From assembly GCF_947623445.1 (NCBI RefSeq), contig NC_135244.1:15748860-15812859 (forward strand): a stretch of 64,000 nucleotides of DNA. The letters run 5' to 3'. The stretch comes from Clavelina lepadiformis. Its lineage: Eukaryota; Chordata; Ascidiacea; Aplousobranchia; Clavelinidae. Under the pieces are notes generated by a model, which did no database searches, was not told where the DNA came from, and saw only the letters and a program-made list of their open reading frames with translations. Both the position numbers and the translations under genes were made by a program. Shown one piece after another: positions 1 to 12,129 of the stretch; the stretch's first letter is position 1, and every line of letters begins with the position of its first letter.

Positions 1-2520
1 AACAGTTGTTTACTCGACAACGCAATATTTATTACCACCAGGCCAAAGAGTATTAATGCGTGAGAATAAGCACGCCGCGATTGTCGCGTATATGCTGTGG
101 ATCACTGGCATATAATGCATAGTTATGAGTTGTTACAGAATATGGAGAAAATGGGAAGGGTCAATATTGTCTCCTGCTGATGTTTGACGAAAATGATCTT
201 GTTGTTCGTGTATAAACGTTTCAGTGATCAATGGAGTGTATTTCGACAAAGAGGAAGATATTCAAGAAATGAAGAAGAAAGGAAATGTAAATTTTAAGTC
301 TGTTTTATAGTTGTACCATAGCAGACAAGAGGGCAATTATTTTTAAACCATTTAAAAGTTTAGAAATTTACAAAAACAGCAAGTTTGACGCATGTTAAAT
401 AGTTAGGCAATGATTTTGCCACATACTTTAGAAAGAAATCAAAATTGAAAAACGGCGTTGTAAAATGTGATGATGCAGTCAATTCATTTGCTTTGACCTC
501 AGTTTATACCCAAACTTCATATTAGAATTAGCTCGGAAAGTAATGACAAGAACATTAGCCATTCTAGTAATTTCGCCTCCAATTCATAGGACTTGCTGAA
601 TACTGTATATTTAGACACATTTCCACCGATAATTACTCGGTGTATACTGTTTGCTCTATCACTTTTTTCGGTTTAGAGCAGTGATTCCCAACCGCGGCTC
701 TTAGAGCCGTATGCGGCTCCAAGCTAGCCTTCTTGCGGCTCTCATTGACCCCTGAAAATCCCACAAAAAAATATGAAAAATCTATTTATAATAATTAGGG
801 CGATTATTTTTTGACTCGTCAAACAAAGTCAAAAATTGGTCAAAATTTGTATGATTTGTGTTATTTTTCTTGTTAGTGTTGCTATTCGTTGTACATGCAT
901 GCTTTCATGCTTTAAAATTTTCGTTATAATTACTTGAGTGTTTTCATGCGGCTCCATACGTACTCTGAAGTTTGAAATTCGGCCCCGACACCAAAAAAGG
1001 TTGGGAACCACTGGTTTAGAGAGAGCATGAAATATGTGGTAAGGTATCATACTATTTATTCTCAGACTGAGAAAAGTCTTTGCACGACTTAAACTCGGCA
1101 TTCATTCCTCATCGCTCGAGCCCCAGTTATCTTGCAAGTCGTAGTGGAAGTTCCGATTTCATGATACAAGCAATTGTTTTATTTTTCTTGTAATATCCGA
1201 ATTTGTAATTGTTCATCAGGACCACTGAACAGGAGCAAAGCACCGCTAATGTCTTTGCAAATTTTTATGGCAGTTCTCTTTGTTTAAGTGGTGAAGCATT
1301 GACAGCTTGGATGACATTAAGCAAAATGTTTTGGTTTTGTTATGTTTTGCACTGTAGTCATTTATATGAACAGTACAGCATCAGCACAAACAACTTTAAG
1401 AAAATAGCTTTAACAGGTTGGGCAATTATTTTGTACAACCTAACTAAAAGATAAGTACGTATCATTGAATTACCATTTCAATTATATTTCCACTTACAAT
1501 TTGTACTTCTGTTGTAAGAAACTTTTGTCATACGTTTCCCTAAGCTTTTTTGAAGCGTAAAGTGGCAAATTATTTTGCGCTTCATACGCATTTTTGGTCA
1601 GGGCTGGTATGGGCAAACACTCACATTTTGGAACAGGTTTTCAAAAAATTTCAACCCTCCCCAACCTAATCCTAAAAATACTCATCTAGACACAAGGTTG
1701 ACATACAGTATAAAGCGCAATACGATTGCATCATTACAGGCAAAATTTAGTACGAGGCTGCCAAAAGCAAACAAACTGCAGGTAGATACATAATTTTAAT
1801 GAAGTTTACTAGCTTCGGACACGTTTATGTCCTTCGTCAGAACGAATGTTTAAATAAATGGATGAATGCAAATTGTAATGACTATTTATTACATCTTGGC
1901 CAAAGTGTAAAATACGTAATAGTCAGCACACCACGTGCTGTGGACATAATACAGCCATGAGATACAAATTGACGAACGGGGAGCGGTCAATATTTGCTTT
2001 TGCTGATGTTTGCTGATTTGGTTCGACGAAAGCGACCATGGCTGGTAGTCGTGTATAAACATTTCAGTAATCAGTCGAGTGTATTTTGAAAAAGAGGAAG
2101 GTATTCGAGGATTAAAGAATTAAAGCTCAAAGGAAATATAAATCTTTCAGTTTGCTTATTAATTGTATACTACGTGATACAGCAGAGCAATTATTGTTAT
2201 ACTATTTCGAAACTTTAAATATTTTCAAAAACTGTAGGTATGAGGCATTTTTAAGTCGCTTGGCAATGATTTTGCCAAAAAACTTTAGACAATAAATCAA
2301 AATTGAAGCAATGTGTCAGTGTTATACTGTTAATGCAGTCAATTCATTTGGTTTGACCTCACTTTGAACCAAAACTTCATGTAAGCCCAGAAAGTAATGA
2401 AAAGTACATTAATTATACCCTATAGTTATTCCAACTTCATCATATACTGCTTGTACAATGCTGCATATAGACAAATAATGACCCTTGTTTTGCATGCTCT
2501 ATGACTTTGTTACGGATTAG
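1..2520. repeat. Duplicated upstream block, copy 1 (upstream of gene A)
   Basis: This block matches 21195-24010 almost base for base over most of its length; position 1 pairs with 21195. Inside it, about 20-520 and about 1883-2400 are diverged copies of each other, sharing the 'ggccaaag..gt', 'cagtaatcag' and 'gaagatattc'-like stretches, so each block holds two old tandem units. No protein-coding gene can be supported here. Part of 301-600 is missing from the second copy. The block runs into the promoter side of gene A and very likely moved together with the gene family. Similarity is by eye; the outer left edge lies at or beyond the window start. Confidence 0.85.
679..1013. mobile_element. 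hAT-type non-autonomous element (335 bp)
   Basis: The ends are inverted repeats: the left starts CAGTGATTCCCAACC and the right ends GGTTGGGAACCACTG. Both sides carry the same 8-bp target duplication, gtttagag (671-678 and 1014-1021). The paralogous block near 21619-21633 reads straight through 'cggtttagagagagcatg' with no insert, which is an empty site. There is no coding capacity, so it must have been moved by a hAT transposase from elsewhere. Confidence 0.92.
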
Positions 2521-2800
2521 AGATCGGGGAGTAAGCAAATTCCAGTTTTCTTACTTTTATTTCCTTTGTGAGATTAACACTCAAGCCTCATAGTCATATA
2601 GTGAAAAATACTAAAAATAGCAAGAACACAATTTAATTAAAAATAAAAATACTGGGAGAAAAGGGAATTAATGAGGCTGAGAAATATGTATAACTATTTT
2701 AACTATTCAAAAAAAGTTGGTTTTTAATTTGAACATTTTCGTTCCGCCATTTTGCCTTCATTTTAGCTGACCTTGAAAGTGAATATGTTTTAAGGTTGGA
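2375..2800 (+). promoter_or_regulatory. Conserved upstream segment of gene A
   Basis: The same segment precedes all three family members: here, at about 10585-10985 before gene B, and at about 23020-23118 plus 23985-24255 before gene C. Shared landmarks in order are 'tatactgcttgtac', 'ctatgactttgttacgg', 'ttaatgaggctgag' and a stretch ending 'cccttgaaagtgaa'. Its constant position ahead of each first coding exon suggests it holds promoter or 5' UTR sequence. That role is inferred from position only; no core promoter motif was identified with confidence. Confidence 0.45.
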
Positions 2801-2864
2801 ATAAGTTTGCAAGTCTCGCCAAACCCACTGTTTTAGTTATAGCATATTGGTTGCTATATTTGCC

Positions 2865-5800
2865 ATGGATAAAAATTACAGTTTATCTTATATAAAACGT
2901 AATGTAATTAAAATCACTCTATTCATCATGATTCTCTGTTTGGCTTTGGAGTATTTTTTCATAATGGAAAAGACTTCTGGAACAATTCGAGTTGTTTTTC
3001 CCTCAGCTGCATCCAGCTCTAACATGTATCCTTCTAACAAAATAAAAGTAAACTGCTCTACATGGAGAAAGCCATTACGAAACGTATCGGCTTTATCATC
3101 ACAGATTATACTAGCTCCTGACAGATTCCTGTATCCTGGGTTAATCTGGGGACCAAACAATCAGATTGTTGGTTTATTTCAATCCATATATGTCGCTATT
3201 CGCCTCAACAGGTAAGTAATACTGCTGTTATAAGATAGTTAAGTGCCGTAAAAACTTGAACATAATTCAAATAGAGCGTTCCAGTACGTAAACCACACGT
3301 GCTCGTAGAGACGTAGACGATATTGAGATTGTGAAATAAGGAACCTGTTTGTGACATAAAGCAGGAAAGCTAAATTGTTTTCTTTCTGTAGAACTTTGGT
3401 TGTACCACGTTTCGGTACACAACACACAGAGGGCGAAATACAAAGCGTGCCAGATTATCAACGAATTGACGTAGATCATTTGTGTTCATTTGTATCTTGC
3501 ATATCAATTGAAGATTTCCATAAAAAGTGTCACGGATCAATGGATGTTGTGTTTCAGGTAAATGATTACATATTTATTTGAGGCGGCTTGTGTGCATGAA
3601 CGTAGCGTGGAAATTGCAACAAGTTAATAAACTGACGAAACTTCAAACGTGGAAAACTTGAAACTCTATTTCGCTTATTGCTGATACTTATTTTGCAAAA
3701 TTTGCACCCGAGGCGCAATTCGGCCAATTAAAGCAAACGTATCAAACTTTATTGCTGTTCTCCAACCGCATGTGGCCCTTATGGACATAAACTGCGGTAC
3801 GTGACGTCTATCTTCATATATTTATCAAAATTTACATTTAACAATATTTCAACAGTTGCGGACCAAATTTCATTTCATTTTGGGGGCCGTCAACACATTG
3901 CTTAATACAAAGTCCACATACGCTTTTACCAAATAAGTGGATTTGTTGTACCAGCCCCTTGTGTCAAGAGTATCTTTGCAAATCAAAACTACTGCAACGC
4001 AATAATTTAAAGTTCAATTTAGTTGCAGTTATCCAATAAAACAACAAAAGCATTTTAAATTGCTCATATAGGTTTTCCGAAAAATGCATTTTTTATTTAG
4101 GCGCATGTATGAGAAAATTGCAGTTTTTTCACTATTTTGCCATGTTGTAAAGTGAGGAAATGCAGTCTTTATAAAACCAGTTATACAATACAGTTATATA
4201 ATTCGCGACATATGTAACGAGCATGAAAATGTTTTGAAGAGTAGACCATGCTGTGCAAGTGCATACATGTAAAGAACGATCAAGCAAATGAGTCAAAACT
4301 TTAAATGCGCAACTTTCGAGGATTGCTGGTCTATAAACAGACTTGCTTCTGTACAAAGATTTTCAAAAAAAGATAATCACCAATGGGACCAAAAAGATTG
4401 GACTTTCTTAAACTTAAAATTGGCTGCAATTTGTACTAATTTTGATACTAAAGACAGCATGGCTTCGTCTATCATCATTTACTTCATCATGTGTCTTATT
4501 GCGTAAAAATGAAGTGTTCTTTAAACTTACGGACAAGTTATTGAAAAACCACAAAGTCATTAACTATTAATGAACGCGTTGTATGCACAAACAATCTTAA
4601 TTTGTTCGGACACATGTTAATTATGGTGGTGTAAAGTAACAATAGATATAAAACAGGCTAAAACGGTTCTATCCGTTATCAATAATATAATCGTATCGAA
4701 AATGTAATTTTTGCTTAATTTTCTCAAATTTGAATCCGAAAATGTTTATTTTGGACAAAAGTTTAAAATTAGCCCTTTATGGATGATACTTCCTTTAGTT
4801 CGAAAACTTTAATTTCTTTTCAAATTGCTTGGTAAAGTTTTATTTGATGGAGGAAGTTAATTTTGCTAACTTGATTTGTATGGCAAAACTTGACTATAAT
4901 GGAGTTATTTATATATTTATATTTCTATATTTCGTATATGTTTCAGGCAATGTTATCCAAAATGCGTGACGTAGAAAAGTTCCAGAGAGACACACAAATG
5001 CATATTATTATGAACGAAGAATACAAATTGTCCGATTATTTTGTTGGAAACAGTCTGCAATCATCAGAGAAACCTACAAACAAAGCAAATATACCGTTCT
5101 ATCCCTGTTGCAATAACAAGGCCTCTGTCAATTGGTTATCTTCAAATCAACAAGTAATTAGAAGTACTTTCAATACCACGGCATCATGTGCTTTGTTTGC
5201 AAGTGCTTATCAGCCTTTGATGTTAAAGTCAAAGGGCCAGATTGCCATACCATTGGATAAAAACTATACAAAAGTTCGACAAATCAGAGATGATACACTT
5301 TACATGGCCATCGTCGATTCTGTACGGCGACCGAAATGTATCACACAACTTGCAGACGCATATATTGATGCTAACATAGGAACTGATGAGTTTGTCGCAG
5401 TACATTGGAGATACGACAAAAATGATTGGCTTCGAGTGTTCCGTGGTCTAAAAAGATACGAGCTTTGTGAGGTCATCACCAACATCACGTCGGAAGACGT
5501 AGCGCGAGCAATTATCAATAATCTACCATTGCTACATGACAAGAAGGAAATACACTCACACAATATAAGCGCTGCTGTGTCGGTCTATATTGCCACCCCA
5601 CCAAGTTTAAAAGAATTCAAATTGGAAATCTTTGATCATTTAGAAAAACTTGATCGTCGAATTAAAAAAGTTCCTCTTGACCTTGACGTCTATCTAAGTA
5701 AAAGTGTGTTTAATAAATGCTGGAACAGCACTGGATGGGTAAGCCTACTTGATATACTATCTCTTACCGAGATGGAAATAATGAGAAAGAGTAAATATTT

Positions 5801-5945
5801 CTTCTATTCTCATCTTTCTACTTGGTCAGACAACATTCGACCGTTAAGATGGAAAAGATCAGAAGGGAAAATACAAAGATTATTTGAGGCTTCAATACTT
5901 GACTTATCCAAAACTGTAATGAAAAATAGAATCAAGAGAAATTGA
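2865..5945 (+). CDS. O-fucosyltransferase-like type II membrane protein, copy A
   Basis: Three exons: 2865-3211, 3392-3557 and 4947-5945 (GT-AG introns, phases 2 and 0), 503 residues plus stop. I chose the ATG at 2865 over the in-frame ATG at 2847 because its context is gccATGG. Residues about 14-34 form a hydrophobic signal anchor. Exons 1 and 2 join as GPNNQ (about residue 96) ... LNR/TLVVPRF, matching the N-terminal nucleotide-sugar-binding region of the O-FucT family. VHWRYDKNDW (about 323) and a C-terminal STWSDNIRPLRW match later conserved blocks. The expected role is transfer of fucose from GDP-fucose to secretory-pathway proteins in the ER or Golgi; acceptors are unknown. The family call rests on motif recall, not a search. 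Confidence 0.72.
3558..4946 (+). other. Intron 2 of gene A; no other gene seen
   Basis: This is the 1.4-kb interval between splice donor CAG/GTAAAT and acceptor TTTCAG. Short open frames on both strands show no family motif and no splice logic of their own. Nothing else is supported. Confidence 0.7.
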
Positions 5946-8900
5946 CTCTTACATCTTAAAAAACTAATCGAAAAGTTCTTGTTGTTTTTGGACGTTACAT
6001 TACGGATGTAATGTCCAAATTAGCATTGTTATTTATTCAAATTATATGATTTAAGTGATAATGATTTATATGATTTTGTGTCGCCCAAAACTCCAAATAG
6101 TTTTGTCAATGCATCTCTAGCCTCGTGGTAATTCCCTTTTCTTATGTTGAATTCCTTTCTTTAGATCTGATGAGCCTTGACCTGCTTTGTTACCATGTGT
6201 TTGTTAACGCCCAGTTTTTTTGTGTTATATCTGGTAGTTCATCAGTTTAATCCCAGTCAATTTAGTATATGTATTGCAGTAGTTAGTCTGACTTGTTTAA
6301 GTGATTGTTTTCATGCAGTATGATAAGTTAGTTGCCACTAAACCTGTTATAATCCCTATATTTGTTAGCTACGTGATTGACATCTAATTTACTAGTATTG
6401 CCGATTATTGCTATTGTGTGCAGGCTCACAGGGTAGTGATCATTTCCTTACTTTGGCCTTGTTTGTAATTTCAGATGATAAGTAATATTACCCTGGGTTC
6501 TGTACTTATAGAAACCACACACACACACCCCACACCCATACCCGCCCACAGATTTGTAGCTGGTCTGTTCGTCTGTTCGGGTGATCATTTCTTTCTAGCC
6601 GTTCAATATAAGACTTTCAAGAAATCCGTGTGCATTTCTAATATCCAGGGTAGGGTGGAATTCAGGCCTTGCTGGCCCGAAGGACACCCCTTAGGTGATC
6701 AGCATTTGTAAATTTGCCGGTTACATACCCCTCGGGGAGGCTTAGATGGGAGTTGCTGTAAATAGAATTATCAAGGTTGTGAATAGTACGTTTGGACACT
6801 CTTTAACAATAACAACATATCTTACCAAACCGCATCCAAAACACTTACGACGGCGTCGGATTTTTCGTCCGAATGATATTATTCAAAACCGTTGTTAACC
6901 AATTAAAGGTACTTATTCAAGCAGTGATTCCATTCTCCAAGGCTATAAATAAACATCATGCACGTTTATAGGAAAAAAATTTGGTTTTTGTTAGGGTTTT
7001 GGGCACGTTTTCGATCGTCTAAATGTAAATTTCATGTGCCATATAGTGACATCGCTTACAATGTATTTAATATTAAAATATTTTTCCAAATTACGGAGGA
7101 AGAATTTGAAAGCGTGTTTCACTGTAAGTATATATGTCACACAGCCCGTATAATTAAAGATAGGGGGTAAAGGCAAAAAGTTGATTTAGTTGTATGTAAG
7201 GTTTCATTGAAGTTACCATCATACATTTCGAATATGATCATAATGTAGTTTTAGGTTATTTTGTTGTAACATTTAAGTGAACGTCACTGTGACAAGAAAC
7301 TATGAACAATAGCTTCGATCGTACGAATTTTTCCGTTGAGATTGTGACACTGTGACAGTAAAAAAACACTGTAAAAACGCTTCAGTTATGGGCTAGCGGG
7401 AACAAGACAGTATACACTGCGTAGCATAAGTATAGTGTTACCAATGTACAATATGACATATGTTGTTCCACTTAGCCTACTGACAGTAGCGGCGGAGGCG
7501 CCAGAATATATTCTTCAAAGGGCTACAGAGGCTGGTTGAAAGCATGGAAGAGCTAACCTATTAATATTTAATAGTAGGTTAGACTTATTATACAGTTATG
7601 AAAATATGAAAAAACAAGCTGGATAAGATAAGCTTTGAAAATAACAAGGCAAAGCTCGTGTTTGAAATTAAGAGGATAAGCGTGAGATTTTTTATTGTGT
7701 ATAAGCTACTCAACAAATTGATTGCTGAAACATGGAGTTACAACTTATAACATACGTCGCAGTGTAGTAAATGATCGAAACGGCATCTGAATCTAATTAT
7801 GCCATGAACGAATAAGGTGTGGCGGCAGCACTAAAATTAACCAGAAATACTTCGATTTTTTGTTTACCGAGTAATCCAGGAATATAGGTTATTAGGATTC
7901 GTCAGTTCCAACAACTAAAAGCAAGCAAGCATTCCTCTTTTGAACTAAGTAATCAATTTTTTAACTACAGCTTTAAGTGAAGAAATCTAGGGCGTTTTTA
8001 ACGGGGACAGCACATTGACATCACATGACTACGTTATAGAGATATTAGTTTAATCTTTTATCAATGTGACCTAACAAAGACACTTGGCAGTCCAACGCGT
8101 TTATAGACAACATATGTGGAATATGTATAAAAGACCGGGCCAATGAAAGTGAATAACAACATATGAATTTATTTATGCTGCTGTTATGACAGAAAACAAG
8201 GACAGTTATAACAGAAGAAATATGCCATACACAGTATCTTAGCGTGTAATCGCCCTTTCGGTAAACTACAGCGATAAGCGAAGAAGTTGAACATTCAGAA
8301 ACCTAACACCTGCCATGAAAGCATATGACTAGGTAGCTGGCATTGTTACACCAATCACCATTCAATTGAAACGTAAGACATACTGACGCCATACAAGTCA
8401 ATTTGACTTGATATATCGGGCTAGGCACTGACACTGGAAAGCTTAGAATGTAAACGTGAGGTCAATCGTAGTTTAGTAGGCAGAGACGAAGTTGACTTCT
8501 GATAGTAGCTTTACAACTGCAAGTCTTGAGTCTTAATGTCAGTTTTCAAATCATCTTGGCTGCTCTGCAGTTATGGTTTCATTACAAAAACCTTCGAAAA
8601 TCACTTTTTAATAAAAACTAAGTAACTAATTATATATCAATACGGTACCGTAATTTACAGAAGAATGTCGCCAGCATGTAGCCGACGTAGGACGACGATG
8701 TAGCCTAGCTTTTGACTGCGCGTAAAAATAAGGATAATTTAATTCCAATAAGTAGGCTAACCATAGCTTTGAACGTGAAAGCACAGTATACCATAAAGCA
8801 GGGCAAACGATCGCGGAATCATTTTCAAAGTGGGTGGGCCCACTTGCATATATAGGATTGCGTGGAAAGGGGCCAAAACTTTTTAAAGTTTGATCCAAAT

Positions 8901-10584
8901 TTTTTGCTTCTGTCCCTTCGACCAAAGTTTGCCAAGCGCAAGATTTTACGCCGCTTCGAAAAATGCTTCAAGCCACCTCGAATGACATAAAATGTTTTCT
9001 CACATTCGGATACCTACAGTAGTTGGCTATTTATGACGTTCACTTTTGAGACGCCGTATAAAACGATTTTACAACGCCTCATTACCCATTTATTGTGGTT
9101 TTGCAAGAATCAGCCAAATTTTTGATAAACTGAGCTTGTATCCATATTCACTTTATAATGAGCATTGTGACGTTTTTCTACTCAAGATCTATCTATACAA
9201 CTCGACTAAAATGAAAAACTCCGTATCAACAACGGCAATGTCCGATCTGCTTGATTTGAACTTGGAAGTATAGGGCGTCGAAAAGTTTTCCCCAATGCTT
9301 CATAGCCAGAACGACAAGCAACCGGCCGTGCTTAAGCTCATAATGTTCCTGACTACGGTCTTTGTTTTATAACAAGATGTTTTATAACATCTGCAGCTTT
9401 CATAGCACCTATAACACTGCAAAGGTTATAGCCGATAAGGAGTCACCAACACGAAAGTACTTCATCAAAGGCTGGAAAACGCAAGTGCAGGCAACAACAG
9501 TACCAAAATAGCCCACAGGTTGTTAACCCTTTTACAACTACTCGAGGTAAGTTTGGTCGTTCAGGTATGGAAGTGCAAGTTTCAAGTATAGCAACAATTT
9601 AAAAATGGTAATTCAATGATATGTATACTTACAGTATCTTTTAGCTTTGTAATACAAAATAATTGTCAACTCAGTTAAGTTAATTTAATAAAATCTTTAT
9701 TGGACTACTTGTTAATTGTTTAATTATTTATATATTATATTATAGTTATAAATAATATTATATATTGTATTATAAATTGCCGCGCGTATAAATTATTACA
9801 GGGCAAACTGTCAAAAGATCAGTTTATTTTGCTTTATGTGATCTAAGTTGGAAAAATAGGACCGCTTAAACTAATAAGAACTTCTATTACATTTCACAAA
9901 GCATGTATTTTCATCAGTTGTCTTTGAGGTTTGCGATGTACATATTTTGTTTTGTAGAGAAAGCTAAATTTGTAAAACAATTTAAAGCAATAAAGTTACA
10001 AAAAGCCTCGACGATTTCGATTTTGTTAAAATCTTCTTCTACTCAGAAAATGTGTCGTCAGTCTGTTTGTAGCTCCTGCAAATTTTCTATACTTATCCAT
10101 TTGACCAAATACTTGTAAATTTACATTGTGACACTGAATACACTTTTTTCAATTAAAATCAAAATTGAAGTGAAAATAGAAATCAAAATGAAAATAGGAA
10201 ACAAAAAAATCAGAATTAAAATACAAGTCATACCTACAAAAATTAAAATGAAACTAAAACAAAAATCAAGATGTAAACGAAAAAGAGAATAAAAATCGAA
10301 ACTAAACCGGAAGGTGAAATTAACATCCATAAGTATTTTGTTTGAGTTTTTCCAATTTGCTAAATCCTTGTTCAATTTTTGTGTTTCAATTTTTAATTTT
10401 CTTGTTTCGAAGATTTCATTTTGTTAAATGGATTTTACCGGAATTTTACACCCCAACCAGCTTTTCATTTTATTGTTTTTCTTTTTTTTTTGCTTAAAAT
10501 ATTCAAATGGATTAAATGAAGATTTTGTAAATTCTAAACTTTTTATTTTTCGTTTACTCTGTGTACTGTTTGCTCTATCACTTT
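5946..10584. other. Intergenic, no gene supported
   Basis: About 4.6 kb between gene A and the upstream block of gene B. It holds a short CA-rich microsatellite (about 6517-6545), a very AT-rich stretch (about 9710-9785) and a degenerate A-rich tract (about 10135-10330) built from variants of 'aaaatc/aaaatg'. The long hydrophobic open frame opposite that tract is only its translation and is not a gene. No RNA gene was recognised. Confidence 0.6.
10135..10330. repeat. Degenerate A-rich simple repeat
   Basis: Short units such as aaaatc, aaaatg and aaaatag recur with drift for about 190 bp. On the opposite strand the tract reads as an artificial hydrophobic peptide rich in F, I and L. Confidence 0.7.
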
Positions 10585-11445
10585 TATTTCAGTTTAAAAA
10601 GTAATACCCTAGTAATTCCAACTTGAATTTATACTGCTTGTACACTGCTGCATATAGGCAAATATTGACCATGCAGTATAGCAAGTACTGTATGCTCTAT
10701 GACTTTGTTACGGATTAGAGATCGGGAGTAAGCAAATTCCGGTTTTCTAACTTTTATTTCCTTTGTGAGATTAACAAACAAGCCTCATAATCATAGTGAA
10801 AAATACTCAAAATAGCAAGAACTCATTTTAATTAAAAATAAAAATACCGGCAGAAAAGGGAATTAATGAGGCTGAGAAATATGTATAACTATTTTAACTA
10901 TTCAAAAAAATTGGTTTTTAATTTCTTCATTTTCGTTCTGCCATTCATTTTATCCGCCCTTGAAAGTGAAATGAGCAGTGATCGTGGTGATGGTGGTGAT
11001 GGTGAGACTTTATCAGATTTGTAGATTATATCGGAGTGCATTGATTTTAATACGGGTGCTTATTACGTATAAGAAATCGGATTGGTTTCAGAAAAGGTAA
11101 TTTATACAGGTGCTTTATGTTTGAAGTAAGTTATGGAATATGTTTAAAAGTAAAAGTGCATCAATCGATCTGCAAAATATAGATTAGATTATATTATTCG
11201 CTTTCTGCAAAAGAGGTTGATGTCGTTAAACTGCGTCATACAAAAGAATAGGTTAATTGTCTTCTTATAAATGGATGAAATGGCAATGAATAGTTTTAGC
11301 TACTTAATAGACGTGTTGCAATATAGGCTAAACGTATTCAACATAAAATATTGACAGCGGGCTGAAATACACATATCGGAGATTCTTAAACTAACCGTCG
11401 AGGATTTTATGTAACACAGTTCGCAATTTGCCTTTTAAGAAGAGG
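10585..11445 (+). promoter_or_regulatory. Conserved upstream segment of gene B
   Basis: The first part (10585-10985) is shared with the segments ahead of genes A and C. The second part (about 10985-11445) matches only the C segment at about 24256-24715, including 'ggtgatggtgagactttatc' and the run ending in 'tttgccttttaagaa'. Genes B and C therefore share a longer duplication than either shares with A. A promoter or 5' UTR role is inferred from the constant position before exon 1. Confidence 0.45.
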
Positions 11446-12129
11446 GCTCCACCAGCTTAAGCTTGATCGATCTGCTTGAGCGATGGACGGAATCGGTCAA
11501 CAACGTCGACGTCTCACACAGTGACCCTCGAGCCCAAAGCATGCAGCATGATATAAGCAACCTGACTAGCTGATCAACTCATTCTTCTTGTCCGTGCTCC
11601 ATCTCTCTGAGCCTCACCGAAACTCATGCAGTAAAAAGGGAATCCACGAGAGGAAGATCCATAAAGTAATGGCAAAGAAAGCGTCTGAGCTGTGGACGAT
11701 ATATAGAAATATCTGACGGCAACACATCTACCATGATATTTTCACAGAAACGTTTGCCGTTGCCTTCAAACAAACAAAGCCAGGCATAGCTCCAAGCCAG
11801 ACCTCCTGCTTGTGACATTAAAAAATTGAATCTGCAGAAAAGTCATTTTAGTCCCCATCGAAAAACTTTTGAAGCCGCCATAGCCCTAAAAAGATATCTT
11901 TCAAAATTTCTTTTGTGTGACCTTTTTGAAACCCTCAAACACCTCAATCTAGTGGTGCAGTGTAGATCGTAGTTAGAATTGGACGTATAGCTTTTTATGA
12001 TGCGGTCATCATATATTTGTTCAAACTCAACCAAATCGTTTTAGATTCAATCTGTTTATTTTTTTTATTACAGGGTGGATAGGTTGGCATAACCGATATT
12101 TTGCCAACATTGTTTGTAAAGCTGCTTCC

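Noticed and set aside
10121-10375. 84-codon hydrophobic open frame on the minus strand that looks like a membrane protein
   Set aside because: It is the translation of a degenerate A-rich simple repeat; no start context, splice logic or family motif.
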